DNA of 64,000 nucleotides from Brachypterus glaber (Eukaryota > Arthropoda > Insecta > Coleoptera > Kateretidae): positions 3,348,001-3,412,000 of the forward strand of contig OY294047.1 of assembly GCA_958510825.1 (NCBI GenBank), in the 5' to 3' direction. Positions 10,941 through 22,213 of the stretch are shown here, piece after piece; within the stretch, counting starts at the first letter, position 1, and each line of letters begins with the position of its first letter. A program made the position numbers and the translations under genes. The notes under the pieces were generated by a model. The model saw only the letters and a program-made list of their open reading frames with translations, was not told where the DNA came from and searched no databases.

Positions 10941-11960
10941 ATAAGAATTTTTAAAATTTTAAAGTGAAACTATAATACTTTGTATCACTTTTAAGTCATA
11001 AATACTCTTCTTAAATATTCTTCTAGCTGTATCAATGGGAAGAGTAGAATACTAGATAGGTCACGATTCGGAGAACAGTATCGGCTAGTCAACCTTTTGT
11101 CATTTCTCTTCTGAATACACATTGTGAAAGTTAATGAATTAATAATTAACTAATTTGCAGGATTTTTTTTATTAACTGGTTTATCAAAGGTTTCATAGAA
11201 TTAAAACATACACTTACTCACAGAGAAAGACTATCTTACTTAAAGTAAATATTATTTAGTCCCCGTGCGGAAACTTTTCTGGATAAGCTCTTCTTACCAT
11301 TAATAGTTGTGAAAATGTTTAATATTTTTGTGAGTGGTGAATCTACGAACATTATCTAGTTAAACCACCACTGGTGATAATTTCGCAATCATAATGATAG
11401 TACTGGAGCTTGGACCAATGGCCTTTACTCCATTTATCGTAGAAAAGTTTGACTACAGAAAAGTTTGACTACAGAAAAGTTTGTTTTTTTTTATGGATAG
11501 AAGACCTTTTCTACCCAGTATATAAGTTAAAGAGCGATTTGGCGTTGATCCCACGTAAGATTTTTGGATATAGTAATGCCTAGATATTTAACATATCATA
11601 CGCCTGCACGCCAATCGATGCATTGTAGTGCACGCAATGTCTAAATATGATTAGATTAACTCTGCCACACATCCTCGCCCGATAAAAGCTCCATACCGAT
11701 CAGGCCTGTATCCCGTTCCGCCCCGGGTTCCCGTACATTACATTTATTATATTCAGATTGAGCTACTTTCATACACAATACACAATTCTGGGGTCAACAG
11801 TCTTTAAAAAGTACCTCACATGTGATATTTAAAATTTTAAAGAAATGAGGATTTATGAAATATCTTTTAGATTAAATATTTTTTATCCAATACATACAGA
11901 TAATAAGACAATTACCAGCTTTATTTTAAATAGATAAACTGAATAATAACCCCCGCGTGG
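10941..11960. other. Unassigned stretch with a 16-bp minisatellite
   Basis: 11441-11483 is 2.7 copies of AGAAAAGTTTGACTAC. 11560-11750 is relatively GC-rich, but I find no frame, splice pattern or RNA gene in it. Confidence 0.45.
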
Positions 11961-12217
11961 CTTTTACTTTATTGAGTGGATAATTATTTATTTTACCCAC
12001 TCAACTGTCACTTGTCAAATTATTTTCTTGTAAATCTCATTAAAATTTTTAATAAAAATATGAATTTCTAAGCTATTTATTGGATAAAACCTTGTATGGC
12101 ACTCATGGGTAAACCGATATTGCCCTCTCGAAAATTAACCTGCTTAGCTGACGCCTCGCAGGTTAATTTTCTCATGGGCAATATCTTACTTTACCCACTA
12201 GTACCATAAATAACTAT
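11961..12217 (+). mobile_element. 257-bp MITE family, copy 1
   Basis: It is matched end to end, in reverse, by 19813-20069, which is also 257 bp. The right half has an inverted pair (AAAATTAACCTGC and GCAGGTTAATTTT) nested in a CGATATTGCCC/GGGCAATATC pair. A truncated relative lies at 15428-15535. Confidence 0.88.
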
Positions 12218-12973
12218 TTTCCACAATTTAGAATTGACATAATATATCATATTATATCACATTATGATGTCAAATAAACTTTTTAAAGAATCTTTCTTGG
12301 CTCGCAGAATAACTGTGTTAAATAGTGTAATAACTGTGCTAAATAGTGTAATCTGAACGTAATAATTTATTATTTATTATTACTAATAAATGTAATGTGG
12401 TACGAATCTGAATGTAACAAATGTACTACGTTTCTCGGTTTTTTTTTTTCATAATTTTTAAAAAGGTTTTTTTTAATTAAATTAATTAGTTAAATTAATT
12501 ATTAGGTTACTTAATTTAAGTGGTCCGTTCTAAGTATCGTCCTATTTTGATAACGTAATAATTTTAATCCTAACCTAACAATTAGAATTATTATTAAATC
12601 AAAATAAACAAAGTTGAATGTATTTTTAGAAAAACATTTTTCTAAGATTTTTATTATATCCCAATCTCATCAAATAAAAGATAATTTTACACGGAATAGG
12701 AATTTACAATATTCCAACTTTAAACGTTTTATAAAATATTTAATAAAAATGAAATATCGTCACTCCAAGTGCAATAGGTGCATGTTAAATCTTACTTTAT
12801 TTTATTTTGGTGCTAAATTGTGGCACTTTAATAAAACGCCACAACTCTAGTTTCTGAAAAGAGTGGACATTATTCCCACAATTTAGAACAAAATAGTAAA
12901 ATTTAACAAACGACCTTTTGCACTTTGACTGACGATATGTATTGACTGTGGCAGAAACCTCAGTATGAGGCTA
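12218..12973. other. Unassigned AT-rich stretch
   Basis: Very AT-rich, with runs such as AATTAAATTAATTAGTT. The 78-codon frame at 12614-12850 has no recognisable domain and AT-driven composition, so I do not call it. Confidence 0.45.
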
Positions 12974-13115
12974 AGGAGCTGTCCATATATTACGTAACGC
13001 GCCTAGGGGGGGGGGGAGGGGGTCAGAGAAATTGTTACAGTGACAGTTTGTTACACAGGGGGGAGGGGGTCAAGTTTTTTGAAAAATTGCGTTACGTAAT
13101 ATATGGACAGCCCCT
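12974..13115. mobile_element. GGGGCTGTCCATATATTACG-type MITE (about 142 bp)
   Basis: The ends AGG(A/G)GCTGTCCATATATTAC are inverted and essentially perfect for about 25 bp. The interior has two GGGGG-rich strong strand-biased blocks. Ends of this type (CTGTCCATAnATTACGTAA) are common among insect MITEs from general knowledge. A TA lies at the left border. Confidence 0.85.
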
Positions 13116-13117
13116 AA

Positions 13118-13153
13118 CCTTGGCTGACAACAACCTGTTGCATTTGCCTGGCA
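13118..13153 (+). repeat. 36-bp exact direct repeat, left copy
   Basis: It begins CCTTGGCTGACAACAACC and ends TGCCTGGCA, and is repeated exactly at 13563-13598. It flanks a 409-bp interval that includes the hairpin at 13163. It is too long for a target-site duplication, so a tandem duplication or gap-repair event is more likely. Confidence 0.8.
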
Positions 13154-13162
13154 GTAAAGACC

Positions 13163-13292
13163 TATTTACAAATACGACGTAAAATCGTAAGAAATGCAGT
13201 ACGCTGATTGGTCCAACCTTTAAATGGAACCAATCAGCGTACTGCATTTCTTACGATTTTTGGTTTACGTTTTTACGTCGTATTTGTAAATA
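13163..13292. mobile_element. Foldback element (130 bp)
   Basis: The ends TATTTACAAATACGACGTAA are inverted. A perfect inner stem of about 30 bp (ATCGTAAGAAATGCAGTACG onward) closes on a short loop ACCTTTAAATGG-like. Capable of forming a long hairpin. Confidence 0.85.
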
Positions 13293-13951
13293 TGTAGGAC
13301 CTAATGAATGGAATTTGTAGCCTCCGTCCTGTAAAAGATAGATATTTTTTCACGAAACTGGGAATTTTAAAATTCTCTCTAAATTATTTAAACATTTTAT
13401 AATATATTTAATAACTTTTTTTCTAGCAATTTTAATACAACTCGTTTTAATAAAGCTGGTCATATATTAAACATGTTATATGCAATACAAGAGAGGCAAC
13501 ATTCGGCAATAATAAAAATAAACAAAAGCTGTAGGACGAGGCAACCTTTTTAATCTACTACACCTTGGCTGACAACAACCTGTTGCATTTGCCTGGCATC
13601 AAAGCATGGGATTTGTAGTCAAGGCCGCAGGTCGCCTGCTCGGTCAAACATTACAGGTTATGTAACCCAGCGAGGCACCCCTTGCGTCTTCTCTTCGCTT
13701 GAACGACTTATGTAACAGGTAAACGAGGGGACAGGTACTTATATGACATGTTAGTTTAGCGCTTTCGGACCATTACAAAGGAATTATAATGTCAATATTG
13801 TTATTTAAATTAACTGTTTTTCATAAAAACGAGGAAGGGTGCGCAGGGTTTATTAACGGTAGCTGTATGATCGAAATTAAAGTTTATTTTTTTAAGGTAT
13901 AGTTATTTTAAATTTGCCGCTAAATACTCCACAAAGTCCGATTTACACCAA
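13293..13951. other. Unassigned stretch with the second 36-bp direct repeat
   Basis: 13563-13598 repeats 13118-13153. The remainder, including a mildly GC-rich part at 13610-13740, shows no supported gene or repeat. Confidence 0.45.
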
Positions 13952-14199
13952 CGAACTAATAACTCTTCTCTTTAGAATACGCATAACGTTAATATAAATT
14001 ATCGCCAACATCTCGGTTTGTTTGTAAACAAATAGTAGGTATATTCAGGCCTGAACAATAACAGTTACCAGTAACTGTTATTGTTGTCTCTGTTAGAACA
14101 AAGCTGTGCGAGTAAGACAGACAAATGTATATGTTGGCTACGTTTTTGTCAGTTTTTACAGATAAAATGGCTATCCTAGAGAGAAGAGTTATTAGTTCG
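13952..14199 (-). mobile_element. CTCTTCTCTCTAGAA-ended MITE, copy 2 (about 248 bp)
   Basis: Reverse complement of the copy at 8965-9209. The ends are CGAACTAATAACTCTTCTCT and its inverse. Confidence 0.88.
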
Positions 14200-14746
14200 G
14201 TGATTTACACTGAAGCATGTGGCTTGTTTTGAATGTCAACATAACCAAAATTTATAATTTTTGTTTACTTACTTTGTTTTGATGTAAAAAAAGAGAATTG
14301 ATGTTTCTAAAAACACTTTTGTATTCCTGTAGAAACAAAATTTGCTTATAAAATCGCTTTTATTCCAATAATATAGAGGAATAAACCATTGTTTTGTTCT
14401 CGTTAATGGCACGACAACGTTTTACGGTTGTGTAAATTCTTCTTCTTCTTCTTACTGCTTGGCTTTTGTCGCTAGACTAATTAGCCAGTAACATTATGTT
14501 GTGTAAATTGGGCCTAGTCATTTCGCTTACGACGCATGCGTATCTTACGTTGCTATGGTAATTTCGACATAGTTTACAAGCGGGAAGGTTTAATATAACT
14601 ACCTCAAAAAAATAAACTTTAGTGGCGGGTTAACCCCTTTCGGAAGTGATCCTCTTAGGGGTCATCTATAAAATACGTCATGCAAATTGACCAAAATTCA
14701 TACCCCCGTTTCTCACGTTATTAAAGGCTGTAGATATTTTAATACC
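14200..14746. other. Unassigned stretch
   Basis: A TTC trinucleotide run lies at about 14440. No gene or paired repeat is seen. Confidence 0.4.
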
Positions 14747-14794
14747 CCGAACCATAAACTTTGTGGTCATATGACCACAAAGTTTGTGGTTCGG
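14747..14794. repeat. 48-bp near-perfect palindrome
   Basis: The centre is GTGGTCATATGACCAC and the arms extend to CCGAACCA/TGGTTCGG with a single mismatched pair. There is no loop. The frame beginning at 14761 simply reads through half of it. Confidence 0.85.
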
Positions 14795-15427
14795 AAATAT
14801 TTCAAATGTTTCTATTAGTTCAAATAACTAAAATTATTGAGGTTTTAATGCAGCTAAATTGTATACAATACAAATGGTTATGGCTATCAAGCAACCAGCC
14901 CGAGGCCACGGTGTGCCTTAAATATTTTATCCAATACATCAATATAAAAACTTAGATTACTGTCGTCAATTTACCTAAGAAATTGACATTTTATTCATTG
15001 TTTATAAATTGTCTCACGTCTCCCCAATCAACGTAAGGTAATATTTTAACACCACTCTTAGAAAAGGCAGTTTTTTTACAAAATACTTACATTTAGGGAT
15101 TGGGCTGTGTGCATTTATCCCGGGATCCCATTTAATTGATCTTACGAGCCAAACGGCTTAAATAAACAGTAACAATGTTGAATTTTGTAAAGTCATAAAC
15201 TTTTTTTGGGTGGTATAGTATTTAAAGTAGCTACATTTGCTTCTTTTAAAATGTCCTCAGGGACAAAAACACTATTTCCATCTTTAAGGTCCGACGCCAT
15301 CTTGATTTTAAACTGTCAAACTTGCAATTGTTTTTTTTTTTTACCGTAGCCGCCTACTGTTTCAGCGGCCATAATGAAATAAAGCATTGGTCTACACAAA
15401 AAAGCATTATTAAAGATCGCATTTTCT
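14795..15427. other. Unassigned; contains an outer arm of a larger inverted structure
   Basis: 14907-14929 (CACGGTGTGCCTTAAATATT...) is exactly inverse to 16021-16043, so the hairpin at 15531-16024 sits inside a 1.1-kb inverted arrangement. No gene is seen in the rest. Confidence 0.55.
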
Positions 15428-15530
15428 TATGATTACAAATTTTGTATGGCACACGTGGGTAATTAGATTTTGTCCACTCTCTCGTGGACAATATCTTACT
15501 TTACCCACCAGTAGGTACCATAAATAACTA
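15428..15530 (+). mobile_element. Truncated relative of the 257-bp MITE family
   Basis: TTTGTATGGCACACGTGGGT, ACAATATCTTACTTTACCCA and CCATAAATAACTAT match the right half of the element at 11961-12217, with a shortened centre. The large foldback begins immediately after it. Confidence 0.75.
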
Positions 15531-16024
15531 TTAAATGGAAAGTCAAACCACCCCGAATGTTTTGATTTTAGGTTGTTTTTGGGATATTTCCAAACAGTTT
15601 TTGACAAAAATTGAAATCGCTCACGAAGCCGTTTTTAAATAAAGTCATTCTTCTTTTTCAAGTTTTTCCTGACATCACAATACGGAGTTTTTTTCCATGA
15701 CACACCCTATAGCATAGGTACTACCCATGATACTCAATATAATCACGCCTACTTTGTTAATGTCCAAAATAAGACGACCGTAATTTTGGACATTAACAAA
15801 GTAGGCGTGTGAATGGTCGTGATTATATTGAGTATCATGGGTAGTAACTATGCTGTGTCATATAAAAAACTCCGTATTGTGATGTCAGGAAAAACTTGAA
15901 GAAAAATTACTTTATTTAAAAACGGATTCGTGAGAGATTTTAATTTTTGTCAAAAACTGTTTGGAAATGTCCCAAAAACAACATAAACCCTAAAAATCCG
16001 GGGTGGTTTGACTTTCCATTTAAA
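15531..16024. mobile_element. Large foldback element (494 bp, about 235-bp arms)
   Basis: The left end TTAAATGGAAAGTCAAACCA is inverse to the right end, and the similarity continues inward through GACATCACAATACGGAG and GATACTCAATATAATCACG to a small loop near 15778. The outer part of the arms has more mismatches than the inner part, which is nearly perfect. This fits either a two-step origin or inner conversion. The frame at 15410-15607 is a by-product. Confidence 0.88.
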
Positions 16025-16043
16025 ATATTTAAGGCACACCGTG

Positions 16044-16264
16044 AGGCGAGTATAAAATACCGGTACCACTCGGTACTATAAAAATTAAATTTTATAGACC
16101 TTCGATTAGTTCAAGATCACGGTCAAATCAAATTAAAATTTTGCCGCGGTTTTCTCGATTTATTCTTCTCTAATAAGATATTCTTCACTGATGTTATTAA
16201 TATTTAAATTTCTTACAGCACTAATGAATATAAATTACATGAGTAGGTATAAGTTGAATGTACT
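16044..16264. other. Unassigned AT-rich spacer
   Basis: No feature is seen. Confidence 0.4.
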
Positions 16265-16619
16265 TTTTATTATTATACTATTCACAGCGCCTGCGCTAGA
16301 ATAGTATTATACGGTAGTAATAGTAATTTTCAAAAATGTTCAAAAATCGTCCTAGACACAAAATTGGATATTAATTTGTTTCATGAAAAAAAAAGTCCAA
16401 ACTTTTTTTTTGAAATGTCGGTCTGTCATCTGTCCGATTTCACGATTTTTGTGAACGCGATAACTTAAGAACGAATAATCCGAATACTTGAAATTTTCGG
16501 GAAAAATCAAGTTCTACGAGGGGAATATCCCTATTGTTTTTGAAAATAATCCCCCCAAAAACAAAAAATGGGGAGTTAAACTTTAAAAAAAAATATTTTG
16601 ACCTATGTTAATGTTGTAT
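16265..16619. mobile_element. Solo fragment of the giant foldback element's inner arm
   Basis: ATTATACTATTC..GCGC..CTAG, CGTCCTAGACA, GTCTGTC..CGTC, AATCAAGTTCTA and TATTGTTTTTGAAAATAATC occur in the same order as in the giant element's right arm (55440-55720), and in reverse in its left arm (49440-49690). This shows the arm sequence also exists outside the 19-kb copy. Confidence 0.75.
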
Positions 16620-16770
16620 TAAGGCATATCCAGGAGCTTGCATAAGAACATAAAACATAAGAATGCGATGCCGTGATTCGCTTACAAGGTACATGGCGGC
16701 CCATCAAGCCAATCACGGCATCGCATTGTTATGTTTTATGTTCTTATGCGAGCTTGTGAATAGGCACTTA
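16620..16770. mobile_element. TAAGGCATATCCAGGAGC-type foldback MITE, copy 1 (151 bp)
   Basis: The ends and arms contain GCATAAGAACATAAAACATA and its inverse, then GCGATGCCGTGATT/AATCACGGCATCGC. A shorter relative is at 22076-22188. Confidence 0.88.
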
Positions 16771-17405
16771 AGAAAAGTATTTTCAGGAAAAAATCAGTAG
16801 TAACACTTCTGTTATTTATGGACATTATTTCCATTTAGAGATATGCAGGTATTGTATTATCAAAGATAGCATCCAGAACAATATAATAGAGCAAAAATCT
16901 CAAAATCAATAAATTTTGAGTTATGGTGGTCTTGCACTCATAGTGCGATATGTGAAACTCAATGTTTTAAGGAAATGGGAATTTATGAAATGTTATTTTG
17001 ATTAAATGAACATTCTTTCGACTTTTAAGTATTTTTTTTTTAAGTATGTGTCAAATAAAGTTTTTAAAGTATTTTTTACCCCTTGGCCTGCTGAATAGGT
17101 ATGTAAAACTGTAAAAATAATCTAAATGTAATAAATGTGATGTGTTTGACTCGGTAAGTTAAAAATATATTTTTCGGGGACCCTATTTCACCATCGTTTA
17201 GGGAATTCTAGCACCCAAAGGAACCCGATCCAGAACCTGGCGATTTTAAGACAGCTTAATTTGAATGTACGTTAAGACATATATAAAACACAGCTCCCAA
17301 ATAATGAAAAAATGGTCACCAGCTCTTAGACTATAACTAAAAATCTGTGATGAAAAACAACAACTTTGGTATAATACGGGATATCCAAAGTGACTGGTGA
17401 CACCG
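16771..17405. other. Unassigned AT-rich stretch
   Basis: No gene or paired repeat is seen. Confidence 0.4.
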
Positions 17406-17464
17406 GATATTTATTCACCAAGATATTTATTCACCAATATTTATTCACCGGATATTTATTCACC
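17406..17464 (+). repeat. Short minisatellite, GATATTTATTCACC x4
   Basis: Four head-to-tail copies with unit lengths of 15-18 bp. Confidence 0.85.
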
Positions 17465-17684
17465 ATTAGTATACGACGAATAATTTGGAGGCGGTATTGT
17501 GCCTCTCACTTGCACGCATCCTGCCTTACGATGTTTGGACGTTGAGTTGAGAGAACGCAACCGTGTCCATAAAAATCTTACTATATTAATATATTCTGTC
17601 GCTCGAAAATTTTTACAATGAATTCGGGGATTCCAATGAATTCCAAGTAATCTCAATGAATTCCTATGGGAATTCCAATTTCTC

Positions 17685-17824
17685 TAGGGTCACTTTATCT
17701 TAGTCTTGGTTCTTTGTCGTTCGTTTTCGTTTTTTTGATTTTTAGTTTTCTAAAAAAACCGAAAACCAGAGCAAAAACAGACCAAGTACAAAAGAACAAA
17801 GTAAACCCAGATGAAGTGACCCTA
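17685..17824. mobile_element. Foldback element (140 bp)
   Basis: TAGGGTCACTT at 17685 is inverse to AGTGACCCTA ending at 17824. Imperfect similarity continues inward (TTGGTTCTTTGT.. against ..ACAAAGTAAACC). GAATTCC motifs repeat on both sides (17615-17665). The frame at 17666-17884 reads through it and is not a gene. Confidence 0.6.
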
Positions 17825-18974
17825 AATTTCTCGGGTATGGACAATGAATTCCAGGGAGGTTTACCCCTCAGTAATTCAATTTAAATCCGAAGTACCTTAT
17901 CTTGGACACGGTGTCCCGTTGTCCCGGACACCCTGTATTTTGTTTGTTCTACACTATGTTTAGAATCTAAACCTTAGATGAATGATTTATGGTTTCAATC
18001 CTAACGTTTCAATGCATTATTTATAAGGGATTGTATTGCAATAAATATATGACAAAGCTTAAATAAAAGTAGATCTCCATTGAGAACGTCGAAAGTGCTC
18101 ATCCGCGCGCGGTACTTTTGTGAAAGGTGCTCAAATAGCACTAAGGTCGTTTACCCAAGGTACTGTTAACTCGCGGCGGCAAAAATGTGCTTCTGCTGTA
18201 TAATAATATGAAGGATTGCCTTCGGTTGGAATTTCGCACAAGAATTGAGTACCTCAGGTACAAAATGTAACAAACCCATTGAAGGAAAGTGAAAGAAACT
18301 TGTTTCACCAGGTCAGAGCCAAAGTTCTCTTATCCAGCAGACTTTTGGTGGTACAAACCACCTGTTTAAAAAATGTTTTAAAAAATGTTTTAAAAAATAT
18401 CCTGAGCTCATTACTGAAAATGGTACACTAACCAGACAAATTATTCAAATTAAAGGAGTGTCGCGTATGGAATTGTATGTGTTCCAGATAATTTCTTTTG
18501 TAGAAACAGATCTGTGAATAGAAACTTAGGTTTATCAGACGGAAATTATCCCCTGTGGTTAAATGAATAAAAAAATGGATAAAAAACGGTTTTCTCAAAA
18601 TTTATTTTAGCTTAAAAGTTTTAAGTTGTAACATTATTGTTTTTTAAAATAATAATGTTTTATCTTAATATTTTAATCTTTATAATTTAAAAATTATAAA
18701 GATATTAAACACTTCCTCGACCGCTCGTTGCTCATTATTTATATTTTTAATTAACTTTAACAGATCTTCACGTATTTTATTAAATTAATTAAATTTAAAA
18801 TTATTAATTTAATCTTAATTAACGGTCTGCCTCTTCACAAATTGACACAAATAAAATTATTAGTAGAAAACTATAACGCATTTTAAGGGTTTCAGAAAAA
18901 TAATATTTAAATAAATATTTTTTGAAAAATTATAAATTAAACAGAATCTCTAATTTATTAATAGTTTGGACTTC
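17825..18974. other. Unassigned stretch
   Basis: 18360-18400 has a short TTTAAAAAATG direct repeat. 18560-18960 is extremely AT-rich. No gene is seen. Confidence 0.45.
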
Positions 18975-19434
18975 GAATTCCGAAGAGCTGATTAGATTTT
19001 GGGGGTAAACGATTGGGGGTAAGGGGGTAAAAATAGGGTAAAACTCCTATTTTTAGCTTTTTTTGTTTATAATTAAGGCAATTATTATTGTATTTGGTTA
19101 ATAAAGCACTTATATAAAAGATAATTTTAAATTGGTCAAAAAATGTTATAAACAACGTTTTCCTAAAACGCATTGGTTTCGAGATATTGGCGTTTAAAGC
19201 AGTAAAAGGTTTTTTTTTAGCTTATCTCGTATATTTATAACCCGATTTCAAAAAATTATATTTTAAATAAAAGCTCTTTTTAAGCCCTATAAAAAATGTT
19301 ATATACAGTTTTTTGCTAGAATATAATATAAAGATACAGAATTTAAAATCAAACAAAACACCTAGTTTGAAATTTGCAAACTAGATGGCTCTAGTGTACA
19401 ATAGTGCCGATGTTTTGACAGGGTGCTTGCAACG
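18975..19434 (-). mobile_element. Hairpin-ended element family, 3'-truncated copy
   Basis: It matches the 5' two thirds of the better copies (38813-39565 and 53603-54272). The 5' end on the minus strand is TTGCAAGCACCCTGTCAAAA followed by CATCGGCACTATTG. The copy stops within the AAGAGCTGATT..CCGAAG region. Frames inside it (18958-19173) recur in the other copies and are not genes. Confidence 0.8.
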
Positions 19435-19812
19435 TTTCATCTAGTTTTTATTAAAAATTTTAATAAAATGAAAAAAATAAATCAGGTTTCAAGTTTTAGA
19501 ATAAAATTTATAAAAATTTACATAGATTCTATTCGAAAAAGAAAAGGCAAGGTCAAAAATATCTGAATTTTTCTGACAAACCTGTTCTAGGCAACGAAGT
19601 ATGAGATGTTAATGAAATTTCAATATAAAAAAGTCCCATGGCTGAAAATTACTATGCACAGTACGTTCAACTTTGGTAGAGTACCTACACTAAGGGGTCG
19701 GCAACCCGTAGTTTGGGATAAAGAAGGCAGTCGGATATTTTTATAATAAATATAATAAAATATAATAAATATAACTCATATAGCACACATGGGGTTTTTA
19801 ATAAAATTGATT
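19435..19812. other. Unassigned AT-rich spacer
   Basis: No feature is seen apart from the CGTTTCATCTAGTTTTTATT edge that is also next to the copy at 38813. This suggests the element boundary lies slightly further out. Confidence 0.45.
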
Positions 19813-20069
19813 ATAGTTATTTATGGTACTAGTGGGTAAAGTAAGATATTGCCCATGAGAAAATTAACCTGCGAGGCGTCAGCCAAGCAGGTTCATTTCC
19901 GAGAGGGCAATATCGGTTTACCCATGAGTGCCATACAAGGTTTTATCCAATAAATAGCTTAGAAATTCATATTTTTATTAAACATTTTAATGACATTTAC
20001 AAGAAAATAATTTGACAAGTGACAGCTGAGTGGGAAAAATAAATAATTATCCACTCAATAAAGTAAAAA
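19813..20069 (-). mobile_element. 257-bp MITE family, copy 2
   Basis: Reverse complement of 11961-12217 along its full length. Confidence 0.88.
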
Positions 20070-20592
20070 TTATTAAAGAATACATAAAATAGCTTATTAA
20101 ACACAAAAATAAGTACAAAATCTTCACACACAACGGGGTATTATCAATGACTGTCAAATTAAGGAGTAGGTCATAAGTTCATAGGAAACTTTAGACCTAC
20201 TGTACACATAGCTGTGTTATAAAAATAAAAAAAAATAGTTTTTACTTAAAAAAAACAAATATCTTACCTTCATGTAATTTAAAATATAGTCTAAAATGTT
20301 ATTTTTACCTAAAATATGCATAATTTTATTTTTGAACAATAATAATTGTATTTTTATCTCTTTCTGTAGAACTTCTTTCTTTATCTAATCTAAAAAGTCC
20401 ATTGAAAATTTTACTGTCTAGTTCACTATAGTAAACTCTAGTGTTGCCGACCCCTGTTATAGACCTATGATGTAAGGATTCTTCAATCTATGGAAAACTT
20501 ATACTTAAAATCGATTATTTAACAGGGTATAATCGCTGTTATCTCGGTTATGTAGTAGGTAATTAATGTAGGTATTGTTAGTATCGCATTCA
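20070..20592. other. Unassigned AT-rich stretch
   Basis: No gene or paired repeat is seen. Confidence 0.4.
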
Positions 20593-20850
20593 TTACACAG
20601 AAATAAAATAGGATTTCTTGAACCAAGTAAACGTGTCGTTCGATATGTTCAAAGCCATATTCTCTTGTTTCAAGGCCAGCATTTCTTTGAATCAAATTCA
20701 ATTTCCTTGAATGAAGAGCGCGAATCTTCATTCAAAAACCCGTTCTTTTCATTCAAGGACATTGAATTTAGTTCAACAACAAGAGAAAATTGCTTTGAAC
20801 ATATCGAAAGACACATGTCCTTGGTCCAAGAAATACTTTTTTTCAGTGTA
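20593..20850. mobile_element. MITE with ~75-bp inverted repeats, TACAC(T/A)GA ends (258 bp)
   Basis: The left arm TACACAGAAATAAAATAGGA continues through TTCGATATGTTCAAAG. The right arm is its inverse and ends TTTTTTTCAGTGTA. The terminus resembles that of the CACTGAAAAAA family at 2273 and 21112, so the same transposase may recognise both. The overlapping open frames on both strands here are a consequence of the palindrome. Confidence 0.85.
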
Positions 20851-21111
20851 GTATACTCATCGCAGTTTATTGGTCCACAAGATCATAAAATAAAGGGGTT
20901 AATATGCAGTCCATGGTGCTAATTTGATAAAAAATAGCGCAAAAAACACGTGATTATAAAAAGACATAAATTTTAAATTAAAAATTTGTGCATGGATTAA
21001 AATAATTTGATTTGGAAATATTTAATTATTTGCCGTAAAATTAAATTATTTATAGTTAAATTTTGAAAAAGCCGTGGAAATATGAAATGCTTCACATTCT
21101 AATACTCTCTA

Positions 21112-21536
21112 CACTGAAAAAAATGACGTTCTTGGCTTAAAGTAGTCAACACTCTTGGCAGTTATTCTTTTAGCTTAAAATATGTGTATCTTCAAACAAA
21201 AGTATTTACCTTGTCCCAAGAAAAGTGTCGCTTTTGAAATATTTTTAAAATTCTCTTGGACCTGGCGCATTTGTGGCAAAAACCATTTATCTTGTTTTAA
21301 GATTGTTAATAATTAAATAATTTTAAATACTTTGGCCTACAAATTTTTCTTTTAAGACAAGACCACTTGCATTTTACACAAGATCAAAGAATTTTAAGTT
21401 AAATAATCAGAAAGATCTTGGCAAACGAATTATATTTTCATGTTAAGAGAAGGCGCTTTTGGACGTATTTAAGAGTGCGAAGCATTTGGCCTAATTTCAT
21501 ATGCCATTATCGCAAAGGATCCTTTTTTTTTCAGTG
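21112..21536 (+). mobile_element. CACTGAAAAAA-ended MITE, copy 2 (425 bp)
   Basis: Full-length relative of 2273-2695, with matching ends and interior. Confidence 0.88.
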
Positions 21537-21544
21537 TAGAACAA

Positions 21545-21803
21545 ACGACATTTTGATATCTTTTATAGCCAGCTCTTCTCTTTTTCACTGCAAGTCACAA
21601 TTTTAAGACGGTAAAAATTAACCTAAAACACAATTTCGTAGAAAACTAAACTTAAAAGCGGTGTTGACATTTGCACGGAAAACGCCAAACGATATTCTTT
21701 TGTCCTGTATTGCCAACCGAAAAGAAAAAAAAGTACTGACCTTTTATAGGCCTATAAGAACACGCAAAATGCGTGTGATTATGAGCTTATAAGAGTCGCA
21801 GAA
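21545..21803 (+). mobile_element. TTTCTATTTTGC-family repeat, 5'-truncated copy
   Basis: It matches the 3' portions of 7485-7871 and 25669-26061 (ACATTTGCACGGAAAACG, GCCTATAAGAACACGC, TTATAAGAGTCGCA). It begins directly after the CACTGAAAAAA MITE, which probably inserted into and replaced or displaced the front half. Confidence 0.75.
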
Positions 21804-22075
21804 TAAAAAAACATAACTTAAAATCCTGATTTTAAAAAATATATTTAAATAGATTACACTGACTTTTTATTATAAAATTCGGTTGAAAATAGATTTTAAT
21901 TTGTTGAAAATATAATTTGTTTCCTGAAGTTAAAATAAATATTTGTAGTGAAGTCTGGGCAATAAATGTTTTATTGCAAGCGTTGTACTAAAATAGTTTA
22001 CAATAATTCCAAGTCGTTCTGAAATTCAACTATATGTTTGTCGTTAAAAAGCTGTTAGTTTAATTTAAGGCCTAT
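21804..22075. other. Unassigned AT-rich spacer
   Basis: No feature is seen. Confidence 0.4.
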
Positions 22076-22188
22076 CCAGAAGCTTGGCATAAGAACATAA
22101 AACATAAGAATGCGATGCAGTGATTGCCTTACAAGATACATGGCGGCACATCACTATGTTGTTATGCGAGCCTGTGGATAAGCCCTTA
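22076..22188. mobile_element. Foldback MITE, copy 2 (deleted arm, 113 bp)
   Basis: Relative of 16620-16770. The left arm is intact, but the right arm lacks the GGCATCGCATTG..TTTTATGTTC part, so it can no longer fold fully. Confidence 0.8.
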
Positions 22189-22213
22189 GTATGTAAGTGA
22201 TGTGAATTTTTAA

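Noticed and set aside
14437..14500. Polypyrimidine tract with a 3' splice site
   Set aside because: The TTC run is followed by no open frame or donor, so nothing supports an exon.
20519..20922. Overlapping 70- and 115-codon genes on opposite strands
   Set aside because: They result from the long inverted repeats of the MITE at 20593-20850.
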